Shown here: one piece after another, positions 37,210 to 49,700 of the stretch
Numbering within the stretch: position 1 is the first letter of the stretch
Layout: each line of letters begins with the position of its first letter
Assembly (NCBI GenBank): GCA_003116995.1
Contig: BDSL01000002.1
Location: 1,944,001 to 2,008,000 of the forward strand
DNA: 64,000 nt
DNA from: Yamagishiella unicocca
Taxonomy: Eukaryota > Chlorophyta > Chlorophyceae > Chlamydomonadales > Volvocaceae
Reading direction: 5' to 3'
Position numbers and translations under genes: made by a program
Notes under the pieces: generated by a model
What the model was told of the DNA's origin: nothing
What the model saw: only the letters and a program-made list of their open reading frames with translations
Databases searched by the model: none

Positions 37210-40200
37210 ATGAAACGTCTTCGCTATGATGATGGACCGCCTCCTTGGGGAGCGCTTCCGACCGAACTGGTCATGGCAAGTTGGCAAGGGCTTTCTTAAA
37301 GTCGCTACGGTTTGTCACGCCCACAGATGGTATTTGTTACATTTACACACGTGGGAAGATAGGCTGACCGTTACTTGTACGCAACACAACTGGCCAGGGC
37401 TCATAACCCGAAGAAGTGATGGTCGGATGCGGGCAGTGGTGTCCGCCGTCCGCCAACATGCCCTAGGGCGCCATGGGTTTTCCCATGCCTCACAAAGTTC
37501 TGCACATGCTTCTGTCAAGATCCACCTTGCTTCCTCCCCTTCTCGGACTCCTCGACGATCCCACCACCATCACGCACCCACACGACATCCACAGGCACCA
37601 CTGCCTTTGCTTTCGACACCCTGCTCGACCACCCCGTGTGCTATGCGCGACCCCCCTGATCGCTGTGCGCGCTGCATTTCCAACCACCCATGTATCACAG
37701 GACATCTGTTCCTTTTTGTGCTCCCACGACCTGGCGTCCGCGTCACTGACGTGCCGCGCTTGGCGCACCGCCGCGTGCGCACTGGTCACCCACCTCACGC
37801 TGCCCCTCAACCACCCGCTACTGGTCGCGGGGCCCGCACGTGGGTGGGAGGAGTGCGTGGCAGCCATGTTCTCCCAGCCGGGCGCCCATCGTCACCGCAG
37901 CCAGCCCTTCGCCGCCAACGGCAGCGCCAGCGGCTCTGGCAGGACGGATCCCGGCGGCTGCGCCAACGGAAGCGCTGGCGGCAGCGGTAACAGCGCTGGC
38001 GGCAGCGGCAACAGCGCTGCCGCTGACGTGGCACGCCCTGGCATCCTGGAAGGCGCTCCTCCAGGGGCGGATAGTGCCGCCTGCAACTCAGCTGACGGTG
38101 GCGACGTCTCCTCCGACCGCTGGGGGCGGCACACCATCAGGGGAGCCGCCGGCGCCGCTGCTGCCGCCGCTGCGGGCACCTCCCGGGGCGCCCTGCACCC
38201 CGCGGGCGCCGCCTTTACCCACCTCCACCGCGCTTCGACGGCCCCGGGGCCTCCGATGGCCCCGCTGCCGCGTCTGCGGACTGACTTCCCCATGGTGACC
38301 CACATCACGCTGGTGCACAACGCCATGCTGCACCGCTCCCAGGTCCACGCCGCGCTGTCCACAATCCGCGCGCTGTGGCCCACCGTGCGCGGCCTGTCCG
38401 TACACGATAGCGTCACGTGGGACCTGCCGCTGGACTACTCGGCGCTGGGGGTGATGACGCACATAACCTCGCTGGTGGGGCCCTGGGGGAGCGGGCGGGG
38501 GAGCGGGGCCTGAGCATGAAATGGGTCAAGGAAGTGCAGGGGAGGTGCGCGGGATCGGATGGACTTAGAGCAAACGAGTCCATCTGGGTCGACTTGTATG
38601 GGAGTGAGCTAGCAGCAGCGCTTGGCTGTACCCCCAGGCGGCAGCGCTCGCAGTTGCGGGGTATGCAACGTCCTATCGGGATCCACTGATGTTCAGTGTT
38701 CTCGCCCCCATCCGTCTCCCCAGGAGCTCCTGTTCCAGGGGCAGGGCGGTATGGACGAGGCGGGGCAGCCGCTGTACCGCGCCTCCATGCCGCACCTGTG
38801 CAGGCTGAGCCAGCTCAAGGAGCTGTGCATGAAGTAGGTGGGGGAGGGGGGAATCTTGGATTTTCTGGGGGTTGCGGCAGCTCTTTGCCCCCCGACTGTC
38901 TGTGATTGTGGCGAGGGCAGGAGTAGCATGGGTTGCGTCTAAAGAGGTTAGCTGGGGGGTGGAGTTGCCTGGACCCCTTAAAAACCCTTGTCCCTCCTCT
39001 CCCTGCCGCCAGGTGGATTATCGGTTACGACGTGGACTCGTTCCTGGACTTTAACGAGGTGAGCTGCAGGGCCAGTGCGCCCTGGGCTGAGGAACACAAC
39101 AGACAGTGGAGGCTGGCGCTTCTTGGGTCTATCTCCGCAGCGGCTGCGTGAGCTCCCTGGGTGCTAGGGTTTTGGCGCCATGCAGGCTGGTAGTTTACCC
39201 CCACCGTTGCAGCCCCGTACGAGCCCTAGGCCGACCGTCCGAACGTGCACGGCCGCTTATCTGTACCGCAGGTGTACGACCTGCTTGCGTCGCTGGTACG
39301 GCACGCGCAGCTGCGCAGCTTGCAGTTCGGCGGCGAGAACATCAACGCGGAGGGCGCGCGCCACCTTGCTAGCATTACATCGCTGGAGGTGAGCTGACCC
39401 GGGGGACCGTGCTCATCCCGCTCCGCCCTGCCGGCCCTCGCTTCTATCACCTGTATCTCTTCCCCCACCGACCCCCCTCTCCTCGCCCGTCCAACCTCCC
39501 ACGGCTTGCTCCCAGACGCTCAACCTGGTGTGCGACGCTCGTCCCGCCTCCCCTCTCCATCTGCTGGACCTGCTGACAATGCCGCGCCTCACCCGCCTGG
39601 AGCTCATGCACGTGTGCCCTGACCACGCCTGGAACGCCCCTTCCGGACCCGGCGAGCCGGCGGACCCGCTGGCGGAGCTGGCGCGGAGGGCCGGGGGTGA
39701 GCGAACTGCACAAGGGGGCCGGGGTCTCACGCAGCAAGCGCGGAAGTGTCACGCATGGTATGCTAGGGCGTCCAGCATCCCGACAGTGGAGGGTCATGGG
39801 ATCATCAGGGCTAGAGGCTTGTCGCCTGTGCTGCCGAAGCTGGGCGCAATGGCGGGCGTAGCGGCGTTAAGGGAAGGACGTCGGCGCGGCCCTAATGGGT
39901 CGCCGGTTGGGTGCGCCCTTGAATCATCCCACTTGGTACTGCTTGGCTCCACCTCCTCTCCTCCCCTCTTCCTGCCGGCATCCTGGGTCCTGGGCTCCTC
40001 GCCGTCCGCAGCCCTGGCCGCCAGCCCGCTGCGCTGCCTGGCGCTCAGCCTGTCCCCCGGCTGCCAGGCGCTGGTCTCTCGCGCGCTGCCGCTGCTGCCG
40101 CACTTGCAGTCCCTCTCAGTGCGCGTGACGTCGAGCGAGGAGGAGGATGCGCTGTCGACCGCGTTCCGGACCATGCAGGCGGGCCCGCCGCCGCGGGCGC

Positions 40201-43200
40201 CTTCCCAGGAGCAGCAACAACAGCCTCTGCAACTGCAACCAGCGTTGCTGCCACCTGCCGCCAGCCCTACCGCCGCGGCGGCAGCCGCAGCAGCGACGGC
40301 GGCGGCGCTGTCCCTACCGCCGCCGGGTCCGCCGCCGCTGCGCTCGCTGCGGCTCGAGACGGCGGAGCTGGGCGCCGCGTTGATCACTTCGCTCGCGTCC
40401 CTGACGGCGCTGACGTCGCTACAGCTCCCCCGCGGCCTACCGTCCGGGGATGTCCTGGAGTACAACCCTGGGCCGGCGGCCGATGCGGCGGCCGACGCGG
40501 CGCCGCCGGCGGCGCTGACCAAGTACGGCATGGCGCACCTGTCGGCCCTGGGTCGACTGACGTGCCTGCGGCGGCTGATGGTGCAGCTGGACAGCCCCTC
40601 GGACACGGCGCCGGCCTTCGTGGACGGCGGGTAGGTGACGGGGTTTCGAGGAAGACCCGAGTGGGTGACGGGGTTTCGAGGAAGACCCGAGTGGGTGACG
40701 GGGTTTCGAGGAAGACCCGAGTGGGTGACGGGATTTCGAGGAAGACCCGAGTAGGTGACGGGGTTTCGAGGAAGACCCGAGTAGGTAAGGGGGTAGGGGG
40801 GTTAGCGAGGGCCTTGTTGCGTGGAGTAGCATAAGCACGGAGGACGGCGACGGCTGCGAGAGGGGCGTGATCCAGCATAAGCGCACTGCTGCTGCTGCTG
40901 ACGAGGGCTTTGCTTTGTGCCCTAGGGAACGGGCTTCGATTCGTGTGTGCAGAAAGGCTCCCTGCGCGGTCCTCCTCCCAGCCTCCTCGTCAGCTTCACG
41001 CGCGGAAGCCAGGTGCACCTTCGGTATAGCGCGCATGGGCTGTGCACAGTACCGGTGTGTGCATAGGCTGCTATTGCCAACCTGCGACCATCCCTTCTGT
41101 CGCCCCTCCTTCGCGCCCTCCTCCGCCCTCCTGTCGCAGACTGGTTTCGGTACTGACAGGCCTGCCCCACCTCCAGTCGCTGCACCTGTCGACCTGGAAC
41201 CTTCTTGGAGTGGACCCCTCGGCGGAGGCGCTGGGGACATACCCGGAGCAGCCGCAGGAGGAGCAGCCGCAGCCTCACCGCCACCAGCAGCACCAGCAGC
41301 AGGATGGGCATATCGGGGAAGCCGGGGAAAGTAGTAGACTTGACCAGGATGCGGCGTCGGGGGTAGGCGCGTCAGCCGGGGTGGTGTCACAAGCGCTTGA
41401 GCCGGCGGCAGCAGGACCATCGACGACGGCGGCAGTGGTGGTGGCGGGTGTAGGTTGTCCAAATGGCGCAGGGCCCGGAACTACCGGCGGCGACGGTGGC
41501 GGCGGTGGTGGCGGCAGTGGCGACGGTGGTGGTGGCAGCGACGGCGGCGGCGGTGGTGGCGGCAGCGACGGCGGCGTTGCCGCGTCGCGGCGGCATCGCG
41601 CCGCGCTGCCCTGCCTCCCCACGTTGCCGACTTGGGCGTGGCAAGGGCTCCGGTCGCTCAGCCTCACCCACTGGCCATGCGTGTACGGCAAGCTTCGAGA
41701 GATCGGCCCGCCGCAGCCCGGGCGATGCTATGCGGTTCGGTGGGACGACCTGCCCAGGTGGGTTTGGGGTGGAGGTGCGCTAGGACTGTGGCGGCTGAGC
41801 GGAGCTAGCAGCTGCACTTCTCGCCACGCAGCCGGGCGTGGACTTAGGTCACGAGTCTTCCCGTGCATATGGTTTCCTTATACTTTTCGAGGTTTTCATC
41901 ACCGATGTCACGAGGTTTTTGGCACCTATGTCACCCACCCATGCCTCCAACCTGAAAACGTTCAGGACGCTTGAGGCGCTGCTGCTAGTGCGGTGCCAGC
42001 TGGTGGGCACGAGGCCCCCGTCCAAGCTGCGCCACATGTGGCTGGCAGATTGCATATGCGTCGACAGCGCTCTACCGCAGGTGCGCCGCTGCCGCAGGAA
42101 AGGACGCTTTGGGGGAAAGGGTCGAGTCGACTCCCGCACCAAGGATGGGGCTGCTGTTTTTGGACTCACACTGTCCATAGACAACCGCACGAACACCCGT
42201 CACGGGCCTGACCCCGCAATGCGGCTGCACATCCCTCCAGCTGACGGCCATCTGGTTTCCTTGACCAACCCTCCTGCCGCGCCTCTCCGCTGGACCGCCA
42301 CCTTCACCGCCCTCGGTTTGTCGACCGTGGATTCGCGGATTCCCTTGTAAAGAACTCCCGGCCGCTGAGTCCGTGTCACCATCAAACCGGTACCTGCTTC
42401 CTTGGGTCCTGATCGCAGGTCCTGGGTAATCTGCCAGGGCTTGAGACACTGGTGCTGCGGTGGCCCAGTAGCCCCGAGGAGCAGGAGCCGCCCAGCGAGG
42501 CGGTGGTGCGCAGCCGCGCGCTGCTTATTGCCTCTGTCACTGTCTTGCGGGTAAGTCTGGCAGGCCAGGACAGCGGATACTCTACGTCTCCGCGTCCCTC
42601 CCAATCTCATCCCCAGCCCCCTAACCTCAACCGCACTGCCGCAGGGTCTGCGGACGCTGGGGCTGGGTGGCATCCGCTGCCAAGACGTGCCCTCCCTGGC
42701 GCCCCTGTCGCTGCTGCGCCATCTGATGCTGGAGCCGCTGCAGCCGCCGCGCCCCGCCGGCGAGGCGGCGTCCGCGCAGCGCGACCTGAGCCTACTGGAC
42801 CAGCTCATGGCGCTGCCGGCGGGCGCGCTGGCGGGACTACGGACCTTGTGGCTGCCCAACTGGGCTATGCCCATCAAGCAGCTGCTGCAGTGGCAGCAGA
42901 TGCTGCAGGTGGGTCGGTGGGTCGCGGGAATGGCAGCCGGAGGGCTTTCATTGCCGCTTTAATGTAGGAAGAGGTCTTCGAGGCAGGCTCCGCTCCTTTC
43001 GTTGAAAGCTACATAAATGGCATGTAGACGCCAGGGTTCGTGTCCATGCCGTTGGAGTCCTGAAAGCCCCGAAGCCTACTTGTCACCCTCCTACCCTGCC
43101 GCTTTGGTCTGGTCGCCCACACCTCCTTTTCGCAGGCCGCCATGCCCCTAGTCGTGCTGCGCGTCACCGAGTACGACGTAGTGTGGACGGTGCCCACGCC

Positions 43201-43402
43201 CGTCATGCACGTGGCGCAGGTTGAGGCGCCGTCCTCGCTTGGAGGGGGCTCGTCGCCGCTGCAGAGCGTCAGGTCGACGGCGGCCGGGGCGGTGCAGCGG
43301 CGGGCGGGGTCCGGGGGCGGCCGCAGCCGCCTGCACGCGGGCACCGGCCTTGACGGTCAGGAGCTTGAGTGGTGGCACATCGGGTGCTGGTCGGTGCAAT
43401 GA
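37210..43402 (+). CDS. F-box/leucine-rich-repeat protein B
   Basis: Paralogue of gene A, transcribed in the opposite direction. Twelve phase-consistent exons: 37210-37275, 37701-38474, 38724-38833, 39013-39058, 39272-39388, 39516-39696, 40012-40630, 41140-41757, 41966-42080, 42419-42550, 42645-42908 and 43136-43402. They give 1,102 residues. The F-box begins in exon 1 (ALPTELVM) and continues in exon 2 (DICSFLCSHDLASASLTC). Joining them needs a GC donor (GCAAGT at 37276). With it the F-box is 28 residues from LP to the conserved Trp, the same as in gene A. Irregular LRRs follow, with Gly-, Ala- and Gln-rich loops. The end has GLRTLWLPNWA and ELEWWHIGCWSVQ, aligned in order with the end of gene A. 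Target proteins are unknown. Confidence 0.75.
40635..40784. repeat. 30-bp minisatellite, five units, in F-box gene B intron 7
   Basis: Five head-to-tail units starting at 40635, 40665, 40695, 40725 and 40755, each containing GTTTCGAGGAAGACCCGAGT. It begins right after the exon 7 donor at 40631. Confidence 0.9.
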
Positions 43403-44759
43403 TGGTTGCGATAGGTGGCCAGCTTTCCACATGCACACGGGCTGCCAGGGCTCTCCGGTTACCCTTGGTGCCGTTACCGGTACGATCGATTGGGGGCGGA
43501 AAAGAGCGCCGGTGAGGAGTACTGGGAGTTGGGGCATGGTGTTGTGATGACTAAGACTGCCGGAGGGCGAGGCGCTGGTTCAGATTCTGCGTGGGTCTGA
43601 GAAGGATCTTCAGACCGGAATGGCTCCGTTGGGGTAATTAGTCGTCCGCTGGGATGTTTGGGCCATAGCCACAAGAAGAGATTTTCGCCGAGGGTGGATA
43701 GCCAGATCGTACCTAGGCCGCAGGCCCCGGCGGGATCACTGATGATGGCCGGTGGTGGGTCGGGTGGCATGGGAGGGGAGAGGTACCGTATGGTTCGCCT
43801 TGGCTCACTCGCGGGGGGAGAAGCTCTTTACGGGACACTGTTGTTCGTAGTAGGGTACTCTTGCGACGACGGTATCATGAGTGCAGCAGTGCACTTGACG
43901 CAGGCTTGGGCATCGGACGGTTTCCGGTATTTCAGAGTATTGCTTAGTAGAAGACCGAGCTACGGGTTGGAAAAGAAGACACCATGGCACTCCAAGGTCG
44001 GCCCAGCCTGAAGCCCCGACAATAAAGAGCACACCGATTTCGACCAAGCCTTGACATGGTGTATATAGTTGTCCGGTTGGAGATTCATTTTGTCACGTGA
44101 CGCAGAGCACGCTGCTAGGCTGCGTTGCCTTCGTTGAATTCAGACGAGACGCCAGACAAACCAGCCAGTACCCCCCCTTTACCCCTATGGTAGACGTTGC
44201 GTCCTAGATATGGAGGATGGTGCAGGAGACCCGCGGAAGCAAGAAACTCAAAGCGCTCATTACTGTACATGCTGCCATCGCCCTATGCCAAATTGCCTGC
44301 CCCGTGTGGCCAAATTTGTAAGTTGTATGGGGCGTGTCGTCGTTTCCGGCGATAACGGAAGGGGGCCGGAGAGTGTTTGATGGTAGCGCACGTTCCGCGT
44401 GCTGCAGACGGATGGTGTTCAGGTGCGGTGGAGCTTGATCGATACAGCAGATGAGCACGGTGCCGAGCCGTCGGGTCTATGGCTGCGAGGTGGGAGGCGG
44501 AATACCGGCAAATCATCTGCGGAAGGCCGCACTGAGTTGCATAGCTAACGGCCGGCAAGGGCAAAAACATATGCATAAAGCTACGCGAGCTACCGCGCGC
44601 GCCAAGATAGTGGGAGGGGCTTGAAACGTTTTAGCATTGTCTCGTCCAGCCTCGTCCTGGTGCGGGATCGTGTACAAATGGATGGGTTTGTTTGCTGAAT
44701 CGTGCCCTATGAGCCAGCCTCGTCAGAAATATGGCCGATGCCCCGTCCGGAACCTTGTT
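43403..44759. other. Intergenic region between F-box gene B and histone H4
   Basis: No coding exon supported. Composition is mixed and the open frames are short and unrelated to known families. Confidence 0.45.
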
Positions 44760-44775
44760 GGTGCTTAGAAACACC
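44760..44775 (-). terminator. Histone H4 3' stem-loop
   Basis: On the minus strand GGTGTTTCTAAGCACC, a six-pair stem (one U-G wobble) with a four-base loop. It starts 44 bases past the H4 stop codon, the expected place for the 3'-end processing signal of replication-dependent histone mRNA. Confidence 0.75.
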
Positions 44776-44819
44776 GATTTGAAGCGTGAGGCACAAGGCC
44801 TCATGGATGCATTCAGAGC

Positions 44820-45986
<1,167 letters not shown>

Positions 45987-46036
45987 CCGCCACGGCTCCT
46001 TGATCCCTCTACACACGTCGTTTCGACAAAAAACCC

Positions 46037-46052
46037 GGTGTTTTTCAACACC
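46037..46052 (+). terminator. Histone H3 3' stem-loop
   Basis: GGTGTTTTTCAACACC, a perfect six-pair stem with loop TTTC. It starts 51 bases past the H3 stop codon and is flanked by A-rich sequence, like the animal histone 3' hairpin in shape. Confidence 0.85.
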
Positions 46053-46791
46053 ACCATCGTGGGCGCTTTACGGCACAATAACGGTGATCGATCAATTGGC
46101 ACCCGTTCCACTGTTTCATGAAACTCACTAGCGCATCCCTGGCATGTGGAGGTGCGCTAGGGGCACATGTCTTATTACGATCGGGGCAGCATTGTCCCCA
46201 CGGCTTATTCACCTCAGGCTAACAGAGTGTACGCTTCCCTTCGTGGCGCCGGGAATGCGATAATAGGCACCTGCATCGGCTCAGTCACCACACGCCCGTA
46301 TCCAGGCGCAGTCACCACACGCCCTCACCCCTAGCCGTACTCATGCAACACAAGGGTAGGATCGTAGGGATCTTAACATTGTAATAATGGCCAATGCCAA
46401 AACACCATGATCGTGTAAATGTGCTGTAAAGAATCCTACCTAAATGTGCTGTAAAGAATGCTACCTAAATGCCATATAGCATGGACAGTTTCACTGATCC
46501 TTTAACACAAAGCACATAAAAAACAGACATATTACACCGAATAGTAGTGCAGGATAGCAGAAACGCGCGAATCCAGCAGATAGCCCGTTACCCGACGGCC
46601 AAGCAACGACAGCCAACGACGGCCAACTCAAGACTCGGAGCCCCAAGCCCAAACCAATGGATAATAGCTGGGTAGAAAGCCAATAATTATGATCATGAAC
46701 ATGCGATGCCCGTGCTTTCAATAATTGAACGGAACAGCTGGAGCGACAGCCCATGTTGAGAGAAGGGACTGGAGCGAAAGCGGAAGCGCCA
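46053..46791. other. Intergenic region, histone H3 to kinesin-like gene
   Basis: Holds the promoter and possibly the first exon of the kinesin-like gene. An imperfect direct repeat of TAAATGTGCTGTAAAGAAT occurs at about 46416 and 46441. No other coding exon seen. Confidence 0.4.
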
Positions 46792-49700
46792 TGGATACAC
46801 TTTATGCCTTCGCATATGCGCCTCCAAGTGGCAAGGTATTTGTAGCATCGGGCAAAGTCGCTTCCTCGTGCCGGGTCTTCTCATGGTGGATGCACCGTTT
46901 CGGCCACGCAGCTTGCGAGGCGCCTGGAGCAAATGGCAAACCTTGGCGGATTTGAGGCATCACCTATCCGCATCGTTTCCGTGACCTCCTCTCTCCTGCT
47001 GCTGGATGCAAGTTTTGGCCAGAATTTCTTGAAAGTGTGTGACGATGGCCGGACTGTGCGCGTCGCTCATGGTGGACAGGAAGTGCCAGCATACCATAGT
47101 GTTGATAACCATGCCACATACATGTTTCCGCGTGCCGTCGAGGGCAGCGCGCCAGGTGCAGCTCTTCCACTTGCTGAGGTATGTGGGGCGGGATGTACAC
47201 ACTACACGAACTTCCGGCCACCATACGCCTGGGGAGCATCCTCAACCCCCAGACCGCACTGTGCACCTGGACCTGCCTCCACCCTTGCCGTATCTCGCCC
47301 CTCCTCACCCTGCCCCTCGCCGTCTACCCCCTTGCCACCACCGCGGTCAGGCGCCCTTAAGGACGTGGCTCTCAGATGGCTTCCATACCAGCATCATATG
47401 CCTGGACCTTTCAGCAAACACCCACTCGGGCTCATCGACAGCGGACCTCATACCGGCTCCCAGGAGCCGCCTTACGCACATTGACTCCGCGCCAGTCCCT
47501 CAACCAGCTGACCTGTCCGCAGCCAGCGCCTTCTTGCCTTCCAGCTTGGAGACCATGCTAGGCCTCGAGCGAGGCAGCGTGCTGATGGAGTGCCTGCACG
47601 CCGCCTTCGCCCGACTACCTGAGCCGGATGGCCTGGCGCTGTGGTGCTATGAGTTGCGGGAGGCCAGCGACAGGAGCGCCCAGGGCGGTGGCCGCAAGGC
47701 CGGCGGCACTGGCGCCGGCGCCGATGCCTATGGCCGGGCCCGGAGCGGCGACGCGCTGTTGGGGGGTGAGGACTGCGACTGGCGCAACCTGCTGGCAGAG
47801 GCGTCAGCGGAGGTGGAGATGGAGGCGGTGGGGGCGCCTCGGGATGATCCTTTGGTGCTGCCTCGCAGCAGCCGTGCGAGTGGTGGAGGCGGAGGAAGGA
47901 CCCCGTTAGCCTCCGGCGGCAGGGTGCAACCCGCGGCAGCAAAGCAACCCGCCGCCGGCGCCGCCGGTGCCGCTGACGGTCCCTTTCGGGCGGTCACTAT
48001 CGGGGAGGCGGTGGCGGCCTTGCACGCGTCCTTCTCTCGAAGCAGCCTTTGGCGGCGGAGGGACCACAGCCATACAGGACAGGTGCCAGCGGCGGCGGCC
48101 GCGTCCGGGGAGCAGGCGGGCGAGGAGCGGTGGCACGCGCCGCTGCTGGAGCCGGTGGCCTCGCCCGGCGGGGTCCCTTCCGCGCAGATCTTCGTACGTC
48201 TAGGGGTGAGGCCGCCGACGCAGCCAGAGCAGCGGCAGCACCCTCACCAGCAGCAGAAGCCTCGAGGCACCGGGCCGCCCTCCGGAGCAAATGGCCGTCC
48301 TGGCGGCGTCGAGGGGCTCTGGAACACTCTGGACCTGGTCTTCGTCGGCTGCGGTCAGACACATTTCCCCTCCGATGACGCAACCAGGGGTCCCGCCCAG
48401 CAGCGAGGCGGCAACGATGCCAGCAGCAGCAGCAGCTTCCCGGGGAGCTCGCCGCTGGACCGTACGAGTGCCTTGCTGGCCGAGCTTTTGGCGCGACAAG
48501 AGGAGGACGCAGGTGCGGTGTGCCCCCTGCGACTCGACCGCCACGTGCTCCGCATGCTAGCTCGAAAGTGTCAGTGCGAAATTTCGGTGGTACGGTAATC
48601 GTAATTTGGACATGCATTGCTGGCTTGGCCATGCCGCCATGATGCTGACCTGCCCATTGCCTCTGAGAAGAGCCAAGCTCCCACCTTCGGCCGGCCCCGC
48701 ACTGCGACCGCCCGCAGGCACTCCTCGGCCCCTGGACAGCACCAGCCGCAGCCACGGCAACGCGCTGTGTCGCCGCCTGGCGCCCCTGCTGGCCGGCAAC
48801 GCGGCACCGCACTTGCTGATGGCCCTCCCCTCGTGCCTGCCGTCGTCCGGCCACCCAGCGCACCTGGCGCGAGCGCTGCAGCCGCTGCAGCTCCTGTCCA
48901 CCGCGCAGGGCATTCGGGTGCGTGAGGGTAAGGCGCCGCACACACCCTTTGTCCGTAGCACCTGGGATTGAAGGCGGCGGTATCTGGTCGTGCTGGATTC
49001 GTAAGCAGTGCCGGGCTGGTGACGGCGCTGGTGATGGTGACGGTGACAGTGATGGTGATGGTGACAGTGATGGTGATGGTGACAGTGATGGTGATGGTGA
49101 TGGTGACAGTGATGGTGATGGTGATGGTGACAGTGATGGTGATGGTGATGGTGACAGTGATGGTGATGGTGATGGTGACAGTGATGGTGATGGTGATGGT
49201 GACAGTGATGGTGATGGTGATGGTGATGGTGACAGTGATGGTGATGGTGATGGTGACAGTGATGGTGATGGTGGTCCAAGGATCATGGTCGTGAGCCATG
49301 TCATCGGGTTGCGCGGCACCAACGGTATGACCCGCATTACCAAACCCAAATTTCCGCCCGCCACACCCCTCAACGCCAACTCACACAGACCGTCATATCG
49401 AAAAACGAGCCGCCGCCTCCCCTGTACGACGCTGGCGGCGGCAGCTTAACTGGTGGCTTGGCTGCGCGGGCGGACCCAGCCTCCCGGGACAGCGACATGC
49501 AGCTGGCGGCGCTGCTGCTGCGGCGTCACAGGCAGGAGCTGGAAGCTGCCGCCGAGGCCTACCTGCAGGCGGCCGCGCAAGCAGCCGCAATAGCCGTTGT
49601 CGCGGTTGAATCGCGCGCTGCGCCGGCTTCTGACGGAGACGTATTTGGCAGGGTTGCAGCGGCCGCCAAAGGAGACGGGCGGGCGCATGACGCGGCGCAG

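Noticed and set aside
37473..37700. Start of F-box gene B at the ATG near 37473
   Set aside because: That frame is open but gives no F-box beginning; the exon at 37210-37275 supplies the LPTEL motif and the correct spacing.
40562..40834. Short open frame with VGDGVSRKTR repeats
   Set aside because: Produced by the 30-bp minisatellite in an intron of F-box gene B, after a good GT donor.
48557..49299. Minus-strand open frames rich in His or in Ile-Thr-Val repeats
   Set aside because: They are the translation of the intronic hexamer array, which is open in several frames.
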